Of a DNA stretch of 64,000 nucleotides, positions 53,440-64,000 are shown in pieces. This DNA is from Porodaedalea pini (lineage: Eukaryota; Basidiomycota; Agaricomycetes; Hymenochaetales; Hymenochaetaceae). Below the pieces are notes generated by a model. That model ran no database searches. It was not told where the DNA came from and saw nothing but the letters and a program-made list of their open reading frames with translations. The position numbers were made by a program, and so were the translations under genes. The DNA lies in contig NBAY01000006.1 in NCBI GenBank assembly GCA_002794775.1, forward strand, positions 372,001 through 436,000, given 5' to 3'. Each line of letters starts with the position of its first letter. Position 1 is the first letter of the stretch.

Positions 53440-53745
53440 TCACAAGTACGTAGACAGCCGCACCCTTTTCTCACCCGTGGAGTCCTGGACCCGCGCCAGG
53501 CATTGAAATCGACGATGCTGGCATATAGTTACTCATTGGCGTCGGAGCCGGTGCTCGTGCTTCCACAGTCCTGACCTTTGGTCATTGACCGGGAGCTGGC
53601 ACTAGTACTGTCGGTGGTATCGATGGAGCTTGAATCCGATGTGGAATCGCTTCTCGTGTTGCTGAGGGACTAGCTTTGTAGGCCCCTCTTTGATTCGGAT
53701 TGAGTACTTCGGTAGTATTGGATGAGGGAAGGGATGACGTAGGAA
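53440..53745 (+). repeat. Module A, right terminal repeat
   Basis: Same orientation as the A module at 38280-38515 and inverted with respect to 51895-52160. It carries an extra segment (CATATAGTTACTCATTGGC) also present, inverted, in the left copy but missing at 38 kb. Confidence 0.8.
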
Positions 53746-54823
53746 AGGGTCGAGGGTTAGCTACTGAAGAATACTTGTCTTTCTGACCTTTTTATGATGT
53801 CTTGCTGTTGGCGTCCGTAATGTGCTATATCCGAGAGCGAAAGCTGTGACTTCTCGCTCTACAAATTGCTACCTCGCAAGCAACGTAGCTCGCCTTTCAG
53901 AGAAACTATGTGACAAGCCGATGGAGTCACCGATCAGATGTGATGAAGTTTGCGTTTGGGACGAGCTGACCTGGGCGTGAATATTTATATTCTACGTAGT
54001 AAGGCATAAAGTAATTTGTCTTTGCCATGAAAATCAGGTTGTTTTAATTCAGCTAGTACGCGTTAACAACGCGCATGCACGTGCAGTTCCTTGATTGCAA
54101 TCAATATTGCGTTAAGTTTCCGATAAGCGGGAGAGCGCTGCGAGCTGCGAGCTCCATGTGAAAGGTCGTTCTGACGTACGAACCGACCACATGCTCAAGG
54201 GGGAGAATGGACAAATGTGGGGTGTATAATGAACAGGGTGAGACACGTTTCCTTCAAATTGTGTTATTGGCTGGGACTCAGGAGAGCCGCGATCCAAGCA
54301 TCGATATCGGGACATTTGCATTCGGGGAACGACGGAGGGGACGGTGTATGTCTTGGGAGGACCTGATATAAGAGGATGGGCCCAATGTCGAATTGAATAG
54401 TGAGCTCTGGGCGCTCGTCGAGAATGAAGGAAGGAGGAAAGCAGGTGACCTGCAGCGTCGGAAGCTGTCCAGAACACTGTTGCTTGTCTCGCCGAATCGC
54501 GTTCCGAGAAGACGCGAAGTCGGTCACGCGGGGGATCGGGTGTGTGAGGTAAGCTGGTATGACCTTGCTGCCTTTGGTCGCGGACTGCCTGAAGTGAGTG
54601 GTTAGGGTCGGGCAAGAATGCAAAATAAATACAGAACGCTGATCGGATGTGGTGTTTCGATCAAGTTCCCATGCCTCCTGTTCCTTTGCGCGCCTTGCCC
54701 CGCGTCAGGGCCGCTATAAATACTGCATATACGCACTCGAGCCCTCCATCCCACATTATTCCTATCTCGATCCTCAACCTCTTTCTTCCTCATCGCACCT
54801 TCTTCTCCACATCGTCCCCAAGC
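53746..54823. promoter_or_regulatory. Upstream region of the alcohol dehydrogenase gene
   Basis: No accepted gene. TATAAATA at 54716-54723, about 100 bases before the ATG, is a likely TATA box, followed by a C/T-rich leader, as in strongly expressed fungal genes. Minus-strand ORFs at 54112-54623 lack domains. Confidence 0.55.
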
Positions 54824-56151
54824 ATGTCTACTCTCCAAGGTGTCACCATCCCCAGGACGCAGACCGCCGCCGTCGTGCCCTCTATCGGCGGCGCGATCGA
54901 GATCCGCACGTCGCACCCCGTGCGCGCCGCGAAGGACCTCAAGCCGGGCGAGTGCCTCGTCAAGCTCTCGCACACGGGCGTCTGCCACACGGACCTGCAC
55001 GCGAAGGAGGGCGACTGGCCCATCCCGCCGATGAACCCGCTCATCGGCGGCCACGAGGGCGTCGGCGAGATCGTCGCCATTGGCGAGAACACCGTCGGCT
55101 CGCCCGTGGGCCTCGGCGACAGGGTCGGCATCAAGTGGCTTGCGAACTCGTGCTTGGACTGCGAGTTCTGCCGCAAGGGCTCGGAGCAGAGTGCGTGTCG
55201 TATATATAGATAACATTAATGAGGGGTTGCTGCTTCGTGCTGATGGTGGATGGTCCAGACTGCGTGAATGCGCAGCTGAGTGGGTACACCGTCGACGGCA
55301 CGTTCTCGCAATATGTCGTGTCGTTCGTGCATCACGTTACCCCGATCCCGGAGAACCTCGACAGCGCCGGCGCGGCGTCTATCCTCTGTGCTGTGCGCGC
55401 CTCTTGATTTAGATAAGATAAGATTCGTGCTGACGCGCTGGCTATTAGGGTGTTACGGTATACAAGGCGCTGAAGAACAGCAACACCAAGGTCGGCGACT
55501 ACGTCGTCATTCCCGGTGCCGGCGGAGGACTCGGCCACTTGGGTTAGCTACCTCTCTCTTCATCGTTGCATAAGCATACGGCCGTCCTGAAACAACGCAT
55601 TTGACAGCGGTCCAATATGCGCGCGCGATGGGCCTGCGCGTCGTCGGCATTGACACAGGTGCCGACAAGGAGAAGCTCGTGAAGAGTCTCGGCGCGGAGA
55701 CGTGGATCGACTTCAAGACGACGAAGGACCTCATCGGCGACATCAAGGCTGCGACGGGGGGACTGGGCCCGCACGCGGCGATCGTCGTCGCATCGCACCA
55801 GAGCGCCTACACACAGGCGGTCGACTACCTGCGGCCCACGGGCACGCTCGTCGTCGTCGGCCTGCCGAACGCACCGCTGATGGCGAACGTGTTCTGGACG
55901 GTGTTCAAGTCGATCAAGATTGTGGGCAGCTACGTCGGGACGCGCCAGGACGCGATCGAGTCGCTCGAAATTGCATCTGCTGGGAAGGTGAAGGTCGTGT
56001 TTGAGTTGAGGGAGCTTAAGGATCTCAAGGAGTGCGTGTTTTTGTTTTTGTTTTTGAATCGAGAGCGCGTGACTGATTGTTGTGCTTCTCCAGAGTCTAC
56101 GAAGGCATGGAACAGTTCAAGATTGCCGGCCGTATGGTGCTCAAGATTTAA
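54824..56151 (+). CDS. Zinc-dependent alcohol dehydrogenase, Adh1 type
   Basis: Interconverts acetaldehyde and ethanol with NAD(H), in the cytosol. The ATG at 54824 gives MSTLQGVTIPRTQTAAVVPS. The catalytic zinc ligands are seen in HTGVCHTDLHAKEGDWPIP (Cys) and GGHEGVGEIVAIG (His), with the later Cys in WLANSCLDCEFCRKGSEQ. That stretch also holds the start of the structural zinc lobe, completed in the next exon (CVNAQLSGYTVDGTFSQYV). The Rossmann motif is VIPGAGGGLGHL, followed by AVQYARAMGLRVVGIDTGAD. C-terminal exons: GLGPHAAIVVASHQSAYTQA, GTLVVVGLPNAPLMANVFW and KIVGSYVGTRQDAIESLEIA. It ends GMEQFKIAGRMVLKI, TAA at 56149-56151. Five introns. Strong bias to C/G-ending codons and the TATA-plus-pyrimidine leader suggest high expression. 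Confidence 0.95.
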
Positions 56152-57388
56152 ATATGTCTAATCCGATCCGTCTTCCTCCCCCCTCCCCTTTTTATTATCG
56201 TCCTTTATCATCGACTCTGAACTTGAACAATGCGGCCCGGGGAAGGAAGCTAAAAAAAGAAAGTGTACTAAAAATAGCGAAGATTTCTTATAGTAAATCG
56301 GAATGCCTGAATGCATGTTAGGTGCTGGTGAGCATACAGTAGTAGCAATATAAGTAGTGTTTCTCGCGAGTTGTTGGGTGAGACTATGGTCTTTGTGGGT
56401 CCACGCATGACGGTTTGGGATCCGTGTCGGAGGATGACTGAAGGCTTCTATCGTGAAATAGGCTGCGGCCGCATCGGCAAGTGTGTGTGTGCCGAGGCCG
56501 GCGGCCGCGATTAGGTGCGCAGCTCGGAGCCGGAGCTCTGCAGCCGTGGACCGTGAGCCGTGAGCCGTGAGCCGTGAGCCGTGGTCGTGAGCCGGGCGCC
56601 AATGGGCGGCAAAAGAAAAAGAAAAAGAATGAATTGGATCGACCGGGCCGTTCCGGGGATATGACCTCAGTTTGAAGTGTCTGAGCTCGTCGTCCTCGTC
56701 GTCCTCATCGACCCCCGCCGTCCTCGCTCATCGTCTCGCTCGACGTCGAGGTGCAGAAATCCTATCTGAAGTGAGCTGACCTCGGTGACGAGAAGCGTGC
56801 CCGATTGCGTCCGGTTCCGAGCTGGGACTGGGACTTCCATTTACACGCACGCACGTATATTTAGGACGTGTTACCTTGTCCGCGCGGGACTTCGTATCCG
56901 CCGCAAGTCCCGCAACGCACGACACACACTCTCTCGTCGCTGTCGCTGTCGATGTCGCCTACTTAGCTCCAGTACTGCACGGGCACAGACTCGAAGGCAA
57001 CCTTGCTGCAGACGCGGCTGACTCGCGACTCGGACTCGGCGCCGACGGTACGGTAACTACGATCCCGCTCAACAGCGATCTGCGCGCGGCCCTGTATCTG
57101 CGCGTCACCGCCCCCCCCCCCCCCCCTCGCTGTCGGTGCTGCGAGCGGCGACTCATTTGGTTTCAAAGATATTCTGCACTTGAGATCTAGTTTCTGCTGG
57201 AGCTGCTGCGGCCCCCGCACGCCGAGAGTCTCAGCCTGTCCCTGAGTGGTGCCAAGTGACCGGACGAGTGGACGAGTTGCACACCTTTTTTTTTTCCTTC
57301 GATCTACTCTGCGACTGCTTTCTGCGGTCTGCTCAACGAGCGCAACAAACTACGCGAAAGCTATATATTTTGGAGAGCACGAGCAGAC
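56152..57388. promoter_or_regulatory. Intergenic region between alcohol dehydrogenase and ferric reductase
   Basis: 1.2 kb, GC-rich in the right half, with a poly-C run near 57111-57126 and a 7-bp tandem repeat at 56543-56593. ORFs here are products of the base composition. The last 120 bases are the presumed leader of the ferric reductase gene. Confidence 0.45.
56543..56593. repeat. Tandem 7-bp repeat GCCGTGA
   Basis: About six units of GCCGTGA/GCCGTGG in a row, some imperfect (ACCGTGA, TCGTGA). Typical slippage-generated minisatellite. Confidence 0.85.
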
Positions 57389-60300
57389 ATGGCTACCCCT
57401 GCTTTCGCCGCTGCTCTTGCCTCCGCCATCCTCAATGCCTTCGTCGTCCCTGCTACTATCGCCGCCTCCACCTCAGCGCAGCCCGCAGACCCGACAACGC
57501 CAAGCTACACAGACGACGTCACCTGGCTCACAGCGTACCTCACCATCCACTCGCTCTCAAAGAACAGCTACGTGTACATGTACATCTTCTGGTTTGTCGT
57601 CGCCCTCGTCTTCCTCGCGCTCTCCTGTGCGACGTGGTCCGGCGTGCGCGTCAGCGCGCTCGGCGCGCGGTGGACGAAGTGGGCGCTGAGAAGACGGACG
57701 TGGCGGAAGAAACATACGTTGAGGGAGGCGGAGGCGGATGCGAGGAGGAGGGGCGTGCCGGTTTCCGCGGTGCATCGCCAGCCGAGGGCGCTCCCGAGTA
57801 ATGCGCAGATATTGTCCGCGGCGGCGCTCGTCGTCGTCGTACTTCTGCTCTGCTTCGTCGGTCCGGATTATATCAACCCGGACCTCAATCTGTTCAACTT
57901 CTCTTCCTCGTCCACCTCCACCTCGACTTCAACAACGAAGCGCGCAACTCAAATCAGCGACGCGACTCTGGCGGGCTACATTCCGCACTACACGATCTCC
58001 AAGTCTTTCTGGAGCATCGCAGCGCGCACAGGCGGGGTCGCCTTCGCTCTCTACCCGCTCGTCGTCGTCCTCGCGCTCAAGGCCCCGCCCTTCGCGCTCT
58101 TCGCGATCCCGGGGCTCGTCGCGTACTCGCACGACAAGATGATCCGCCTGCACCGCTATGTCGGGCGTCTGGTGTGGTTCGTGACGCTGCTGCACGTCGT
58201 GTTTTGGGTCGTGCAGGTTCTGAAAGACCGCAGGGAGGCGACGGGCGAGTTGGTCATTATGTATGTTTGGGAGTATCAGAAGTTCCGCTTCGCATGGGTG
58301 GTGAGTACCCCCTTAATCATAGTCTACAAATATTTATATATAAAAAGTTCTAATTCTTTCATCATGAACTTTCGCAGGCCTTCCTCTCGATGACGATCCT
58401 CATGCTCTTCTCGCTCGACTGCATCCGCACACCGCACTACGAGCTCTTCTACGCCGCGCACATCGTCTTCACCCCGCTCACGCTCGTCTTCTCCGCGCTG
58501 CACCACCCCCAGCACGGCCTGTGGGGCTGGTGCGTCGCGGCGCTCGCCCTGTGGGCCGGTGAGCGCCTCTGGCGCGCGTGCTGGTGGGTGTATGTTAATG
58601 GCATCTTTCGCATCAGGGGTGAACACGGGAAGAAAAGAGGAGTGGAGCGGAAGAGGGGAAGGGAGGCAGGGGTGGGGAGTGTGAGGCCGTATACGTATTA
58701 TATGCGCGCGGGCGAGAGGGAGGCACCCGCGGCGCATCGCTCGGCGCCGTCGCGTGGGAGTCTCGCGACGCTCACGAACCCTATCGGCTCTATGGGAGCA
58801 GGGTTGGACGGGAAGAAAGAGCAGGAGCAGGAGCAGGAACAGTGGGAGATGGACTCGCTGCCCTTGCGTGCCCCTGCACCGCGTCGTCCGCAATCCGAAC
58901 TCGGTCTAGGTCTGGGAAGCGATGATGAGGGAATGGACACACCCAGTAGGCCAGCGTCGAGTGCGTCGACCGCGAGCGTCTACACGAACACGAACACGCA
59001 CGACGGAGACCTGACGCCGACGCCCGGCGAGCTGATAGAGCTCGCGCGCGTGCAGACAGGGAACAGCGCGTCGGGCACGAGTGCGCGGGGTGTGCCTTTG
59101 CAGATTCAGACTGGGATGGGTGCGCCGACGGTGCCGGTGCCGTGCAGTGCCAGCCTACCCGCCTGCGGCGCACGCGCGGTATGTCGCGGCGCAATCGCCG
59201 GGTGCAGGGCCCGGGCCGCGAACGAGCGCGCAGCGGCGAGCGTCGCTCTCAGCGTCCTCGAGCGTCGTCGCCCCGCACCATCGCTTCCAGCCACAGCCGC
59301 ATTCGCAGACTGCGCGTGTGTCGGCGTACGCGCCGCCCCCTGGCTTTGCACTCGCGACGCTGCTCCCGGGGCGCATGGTGCGTCTGCGGCTCGTCACGCC
59401 CGGGTACCAGACTTGGGCGCCCGGCCAGCATTTCCTCGTCGGCATCCCCGCCGTATCGCGCTTTACGACACACCCGTTCTCCGTCGCGAGTGTGTGCGAC
59501 GAGCAGGCGGACAGGGGTGATAGTGATGGTGCCGATGCCGATGCCGAGAGTCCGGGAAAGAGAATCGTGCAGGCGGAGGCGGGCCGCGAGCTCGTGCTGC
59601 TTGTGCGCGCCAAGAAGGGCTGGACGAAGCGGCTCTGGGACCTCGTCTCCTCGCTGCAATCTCAGGGGCTCGCCTCCCCGCCCGGCGAGTCGCTCCCATC
59701 GGGCTCCACCCCGCCGCCGCCACTACCACCACCGGGGTCGGGAACAGGACAAGCGGGCGTGGTCCTGCGCGCGCTCGTCGACGGCCCGTTCGGCTCCGCG
59801 GGACGCACGCGCTGGGGCCGCTACGCGAGCGTGCTGATCGTTGCGGGCGGCTCGGGCGTGAGCTTCGGCCTGAGCGTGCTGGAGTATGTGTGTCTGTGTA
59901 TTGCGGGGCGGGATGGGCGGTTCCTGGGAGGACATCCGGGCGGATGGGGCGTTGGGAAGAAGGGTGCATGGGTGACGCAGCGTGTGCGGTTTGTGTGGCT
60001 CGTGCGCGAGTATGCGCATATTCAGGTTCGTTTTTTTTATTTTATTTATTTTTCAGTCTCAGTTTTAGTTTATTTTTTTATTTGTTGGGCTGGAATGTGT
60101 GCTAAACGCGTTTCTATTTGTTTTCTTTGGGATGCAGTGGTGTGTGGGCGCACTTAGACGATGCCTCACGATCGTCCCAACGGACGCGCTCGAGCTGAAC
60201 ATTTTCGTGACCAATCCCCGGCCGCCAAAGGAGCTGCTGACCTCGCCCAGCAGCGCACTCGACAGTGTAGATGGCCACACTGAGGTCTCCGACGACGGGC

Positions 60301-61519
60301 TCCTCAAGCCGCCCACGCCGCGCTTCCTTCGCGGAGGTGATAAGGGCGGTGGTGGTAGCCGGCGCGCGTCCGTATCTTCAGACGACTCGTTCGCGTCAGA
60401 TATCTCGGTCGACAGCATCGTCGACTCGTACTTCGACGTCGACGGTGGCGGCATGGGTGCGGGGGGCGGCGAGGGGAGCGAGCTGGGGCACGAGACGCAT
60501 GTGCTGGACTACACAAACTTTGACGGCGACGACGACACGCCGCTGCCGGGCGAGCACCGGCTGTCGCGCCGGATCATCAAGGAGAGCAAGCTGCGCCGAG
60601 CGCGGTCGCGGAAGGTCGAGAAGGCTGTGCGGGCGAAGCAGGAGCTTGAGGAGCGTGTTGCCGCGAACGCGAATGCGTGGCACGCAAAGTCGCCGTCGGA
60701 CGAGGTCGTGTCGCATCGCCTCTCGACGCTCTCCGCCGAACCGCTCCTGCCGTACGCATCTCCCAACGCAGGCGGCGTCTCGCCCATCTCACCTGCTGCA
60801 TCGACATACTCGGCGTTCTCCGCGTTCTCGGCATTCGACCGCCATGCGCGCCCGCGCTCGCCGCCGCCGTCGTCCTTCAGTGCATTTGGCCTGCCCCCTG
60901 GTGCGGGTGCGGGTGCGGGTGCGGGTGCGAATGGGCTCTCGCCGGAGGCTGCGCGGCGTCTTTCGGGAGCGTCGACTGCGAAGTCGGTCTCGGGCGCGTC
61001 GACGCCGTCGCTCACGCCGACGACTGCGACGCCCTCGACTTCCGGCGTGCGTTGGCTGGACCCCGCGCCCCTCCCCGGGTCGGACTCGAAGCCCGGATCG
61101 GGATCGCGGCTGGCGCTCGACCCGCAGGAGGTGCGCGATCTGCAGGTCGTCTCGGAGTGGGCACGCCCCGGCAAGCCGAAGCTGGGCCGCATACTCGCAG
61201 ACGAGGTCGAGGCTTCAAAGGGCCGCGTCGCCGTCGCCTGTATGTTTTCTTTTCCTTTCCCCCCCTTCCTTCCCCCCTCTTTCCTTTTCTCCTTTTCTCT
61301 TCCTGCCTTCTTCAATTCTATTTTTAATTTCATTCGGGTTGGTCTGGTTATACTCACTGTCTTATTTTTTTTTAATATTCGCTACCTGCAGGCTGCGGCC
61401 CGACCTCGCTCAACGCGCTCATGCGCAAGCTCATCGCGGAGCAGATCAGCCCCGCCCGCGTCGCGCGCGGCGACCTGCGCGGCTCGATCGACTTCATCGC
61501 CGAGGACTTCGAGTACTAA
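57389..61519 (+). CDS. Ferric reductase-like transmembrane protein (FRE/NOX superfamily) with long inserted disordered regions
   Basis: Reduces extracellular ferric or cupric ions using NADPH, FAD and two hemes. The ATG at 57389 gives MATPAFAAALASAILNAFVV, a signal-like start. Membrane segments include YMYIFWFVVALVFLALSCA, ILSAAALVVVVLLLCFVG and FLSMTILMLFSLDCIRTP. Heme-ligand His pairs lie in HDKMIRLHRYVGRLVWFVTL plus LLHVVFWV, and in RTPHYELFYAAHIVFTP. A long insertion (about 58610-59330) separates the membrane core from the FAD domain: GRMVRLRLVTPGYQTWAPGQ, RFTTHPFSVASVCDE. NADPH site: VLIVAGGSGVSFGLSVLEYV. A second acidic/Ser-rich insertion (60240-61080) precedes the C-terminus VACCGPTSLNALMRKLIAEQ, ending FIAEDFEY, TAA 61517-61519. 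The frame changes near 59083-59150: either a 67-nt intron or an indel. Confidence 0.88.
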
Positions 61520-62583
61520 GCAACCAAGCGACTAAGCTCTAAGCTCCAAGCTCCAAGCCCTCTCTCTGAGTGCGCGTATATAACGAGCAGCAACTTGGAC
61601 CCCCAAATACCGAAAACTGGGATACCAAGAATAATATGAAAAACGAAGAATTTTGGAAAGTACTATATACTACCAATCGGTCTCGTCCTCCCGTCAAAGG
61701 TGCCCGTGTGGTAGTGTGGTATATGTACAACCCCCTACATAGGACTCTTCCCCCCCCTCCCCCCCCCCCCCCGCGGGGATCTTGTCGTCTTGCACATCTT
61801 GGATTTTCTGCACTTCTTGATATTCTTGCTCCTCTGTTCTTTCGTCCTTTTAACACCAGTCCTTTCTCGTTTCTCGCCTATTCTTGCTTGACTACGATGT
61901 CCCTTTTGCGCGCGTTCCATTCGTTAGCTTCCCCTCCATCATGGACACTCCCATCTATGCTGCACGGACTTACAATATTAATAGAAGAATCCCCATCAAT
62001 CTCTACCTTCCTTAAATCGAAATGAACAGTTGTCCGAAATCCCCCTTCCTTCATCCTTGTTCCAAGCAATTTGTATACGAACGTCATAAAATCTTCACAT
62101 GGTGCTCTTAAATTCTACTGCAAGCAAGCAAGTTATGTATAACGCCATTCGAATTCGTTTTTCTTCGTCATGTCCACAAGCTATATAAGAAAGAATTCGA
62201 GTGTCCCGTCCGATAACCCACTTATAAAAAAAGAGCAACAAAACCAAGAGAAGAAGTAGGAGGGAAGGAGCGTGATTGCGTCTACAATACGATGATTACA
62301 GATTGAGGGATGGTTGGACTATGCTAATGATGTATGGGAGGAGTGAGACGATATGCATCGAGCGTGGGCGGATGGTCTAGGAATGAGTTGAGGCCCGCGC
62401 AACGAGAGTCCATAACAAAAAGCGTTTTAATAGAGTACCGCAACAGGCCCGGCGCCCAAAGGTATGAATACGAAAGAAAGGAGTTTGGTCCTCATTAGGC
62501 GGCACAGAAACAGAGTGATGACGAGAAAAAAACACACACACGAATGTCCGGAAAGAGGGGATAAAAACTAGAAAGAGTAGATA
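61520..62583. other. Convergent intergenic stretch
   Basis: 3' ends of the ferric reductase and glucan synthase genes. Poly-C tract near 61749-61773. ORFs across it are compositional. An ACAATATTAAT word (61972-61982) occurs. No gene seen. Confidence 0.5.
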
Positions 62584-64000
62584 CTATGGTCGTGAAAGCT
62601 GCTCCTTGCGGTAGAACCAGAAGTAGCCGATGACGATGACGATCTGGCAGATGAGCGCGATCCAGAACGACGGATTCGCTATCGGGCTGCCCTTCAATCC
62701 GTCGTCAAAGTCCCAAGTGCCGACGTCCGGGAACACGTTGCCCGGCCCAATCCTGTTAGGCGCCGACGCGCGCGCAACCATGACGCAGATAGAGCCGATG
62801 ATTTGTGCGAATGCGAGCGTGGCGCAGACGTGAAGACGGGAGAGAGTCTGGAGAAGGATCATCCCCAACCCCACACCCTGAATGGCGTCCAACACACCCA
62901 ACCAGAGCCAGAGCGAGATGCCGAGGTAAGAGCCGGACTTCCCTGCCCAAGGGAGGTAGTAGGCAACTGACGAAGTACCCCACAACATCTGTGCCCAACG
63001 CGGCGCTCCCAGACCAACAGCGAAGACAGGCAGCAACCATGTGTGCGTCTTGCTGAAATACGTTAGGATCCACATAAGCGCACCCCACACGAAGATAAAG
63101 AACGCGATGATGAGCAGGAGCGTCGCCCACTTCGGGATCGGCACGGACCACAGGAACGACCAGTTGCGACCGTAGGGTCCACTGAGCCAGTAATCACGCA
63201 GGATTTCGGAGGCGAGGAACCACAACACGAGCTTGCGACGGAAAAGCGTCTTCATAAAGTTCGGTACTTTGGGAGGGACCTGGTGGTAGTACTCCGGAAG
63301 GCCAAAGAGGAGGAGATACGCGAAGACCAAGCTCATTACGGCGAGCGGCCACAAAATAAGGACGATCCACCACGGCGGGGCGGAAGATGAGGAGCCATTG
63401 AGCTCATGGCCCCAATACCACAAAGCCGCCACCCAGATCTGCTGCGAACCCTGCACGACGCAAGCACGGAATGTCCAAACTTCAGTTGCTGCACCAGCCT
63501 CTTCGCCGAAATTCAGACCGAAGAACAAGAACCCTGCTGAGGAAGCAACAGCGTACGACCATGTCGCGGCACTCTGCAAGGCAAACTCGGACTTGTGGAA
63601 AACCGAAGACACGGCGGGTAAGCCGATAAGGAAGAATGCAATACCATAGAAGATCCACGGTGCCGACAACACATAGACAGAGGGCTTGAGACGGAAGAGC
63701 GTGTACCACACTGCCGAAGACGCGAGGAAGACTCCACCGAGGACGTACAGCTGAAGATCCGTCTGGTAGTTCTGGCCAGACAAGAGCGTAATCTGGAAAC
63801 TCGTCGCACCCAGCATTTGAGCGATGGCGATGATGATGGTGTAAAGTGGCCAGCCTCCAATCTGGCGCGATAATGCGACTTGCAAGCGCGTCATAACAAC
63901 CTCGCCCTTCTCATTTGGAAGGGCTCCGCTGTACTCTTCCGTGTTGAAGCCGCCATTGAGGTGAGCAGAGCTAGGCGCAGAAGAGTAACCGCCCGGAGAG
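62584..64000 (-). CDS. AGS1: Alpha-1,3-glucan synthase, C-terminal membrane region (partial)
   Basis: Ags1/Mok1 proteins are very large: an extracellular amylase-like domain, a glycogen-synthase-like domain and a multi-pass C-terminus that makes or exports cell-wall alpha-1,3-glucan. Only the C-terminal part lies here; the frame is open through 64000. It begins with a Gly/Ser linker (NGGFNTEEYSGALPNEKGEV), then VVMTRLQVALSRQIGGWPLY and 10-12 membrane segments. Family words are EYYHQVPPKVPNFMKTLFRR, RDYWLSGPYGRNWSFLWSVP, THTWLLPVFAVGLGAPRWAQ and MLWGTSSVAYYLPWAG. Then LWLWLGVLDAIQGVGLGMIL, VFPDVGTWDFDDGLKG and a final helix before RKEQLSRP and the stop at 62584-62586. No intron in this part. 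Clear identification; the upstream domains are outside the window. Confidence 0.93.
   Translation of the reverse strand, partial: SPGGYSSAPSSAHLNGGFNTEEYSGALPNEKGEVVMTRLQVALSRQIGGWPLYTIIIAIAQMLGATSFQITLLSGQNYQTDLQLYVLGGVFLASSAVWYTLFRLKPSVYVLSAPWIFYGIAFFLIGLPAVSSVFHKSEFALQSAATWSYAVASSAGFLFFGLNFGEEAGAATEVWTFRACVVQGSQQIWVAALWYWGHELNGSSSSAPPWWIVLILWPLAVMSLVFAYLLLFGLPEYYHQVPPKVPNFMKTLFRRKLVLWFLASEILRDYWLSGPYGRNWSFLWSVPIPKWATLLLIIAFFIFVWGALMWILTYFSKTHTWLLPVFAVGLGAPRWAQMLWGTSSVAYYLPWAGKSGSYLGISLWLWLGVLDAIQGVGLGMILLQTLSRLHVCATLAFAQIIGSICVMVARASAPNRIGPGNVFPDVGTWDFDDGLKGSPIANPSFWIALICQIVIVIGYFWFYRKEQLSRP

Larger units (their letters stand above)
51895..53745. mobile_element. Composite element with long terminal inverted repeats, no transposase
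   Basis: Module order: A reversed (51895-52160), B (52222-52460), C (52525-52960), B again (53166-53400), A (53440-53745). The two A copies form terminal inverted repeats of about 250 bp; the two B copies are direct repeats. Shared A words include CTTCCACAGTC, GGTCATTGACCGGGAG, GATGGAGCTTGAATCC and GCTGAGGGACTAGCTT. Shared B words include CATGAGCTACGAT, CTGAGTGGCACTGGA and CCTAGCTAATGGC. No ORF of transposase size or type is present. The layout suggests a non-autonomous fold-back type element or a nested set of copies. A target-site duplication could not be recognised. Confidence 0.75.

Noticed and set aside
54112..54623. Two overlapping minus ORFs (167 and 119 codons) upstream of the alcohol dehydrogenase
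   Set aside because: No domain, mutually overlapping, and located in the expected promoter.
54602..55216. Long minus-strand ORF and other frames across the alcohol dehydrogenase first exon
   Set aside because: High GC and strong codon bias keep alternate frames open; the plus frame has every catalytic motif.
60271..61542. 423-codon Arg-rich plus frame and a 282-codon minus frame over the ferric reductase 3' half
   Set aside because: Shadows in GC-rich coding DNA; the accepted frame carries the conserved C-terminal motifs.

Overview
The window is nuclear DNA of a filamentous basidiomycete, most likely an Agaricomycete. The genes are dense and intron-rich, with many GT..AG introns of about 50-70 nt. 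The gene content is fungal: an alpha-1,3-glucan synthase C-terminus, a Cdc10-type septin, SEC66, a DUF6533-type membrane protein, a fungal ferric reductase and a Yor1-like ABC transporter. There is no operon logic, prophage, CRISPR array or rRNA. Exon boundaries were inferred by eye from reading frames and splice signals, so CDS spans give the outer limits of each gene.

Layout. 0.3-1.2 kb: SEC66 (+). 1.6-9.1 kb: a USP7/Ubp15 deubiquitinase (-), a doubtful small gene (-) and an SPX-RING protein (-). 9.8-11 kb: two weak, divergent hypothetical genes. 11-13.4 kb: gene-poor, with one copy of a dispersed repeat. 13.4-14.7 kb: PRCC-domain protein (-). 16.1-21.5 kb: a very long disordered protein with an Arg/Glu helix (+). 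22.2-24.4 kb: SAM methyltransferase (+). 25.1-33.1 kb: septin CDC10 (-) and ABC-C transporter (-). 33.7-37.5 kb: AHA1 with a membrane tail (+) and SCD6/LSM14 (+). 37.5-38.9 kb: repeat relic. 38.9-41.4 kb: second methyltransferase (+) and HTD2 (+). 41.5-46.7 kb: accessory stretch with a small membrane protein, a DUF6533 protein and a kinase-like protein (all -). 47.4-50.9 kb: TAF13 (+), NSRP1 (-), MTR3 (+). 51-54.8 kb: gene-poor, with a composite inverted-repeat element. 54.8-61.5 kb: GC-rich alcohol dehydrogenase (+) and ferric reductase (+). 62.6-64 kb: AGS1 C-terminus (-), running off the window.

The genes do not form one pathway. Housekeeping functions dominate: ER translocation, ubiquitin removal, Hsp90 regulation, mRNA decapping, TFIID, the exosome, septin and mitochondrial fatty-acid synthesis. 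Fast-evolving Agaricomycete families and repeats lie between them.

The most interesting signal is a pair of 95-nt elements in two adjacent long introns of SCD6. They align without gaps from a C box to a D box, diverge outside those limits, and share a 12-nt stretch next to the D box that can pair with a conserved 18S rRNA segment. They look like a duplicated intronic box C/D snoRNA. The second is a 1.85 kb inverted-repeat element (51.9-53.7 kb) whose modules recur at 38 kb and 12 kb.
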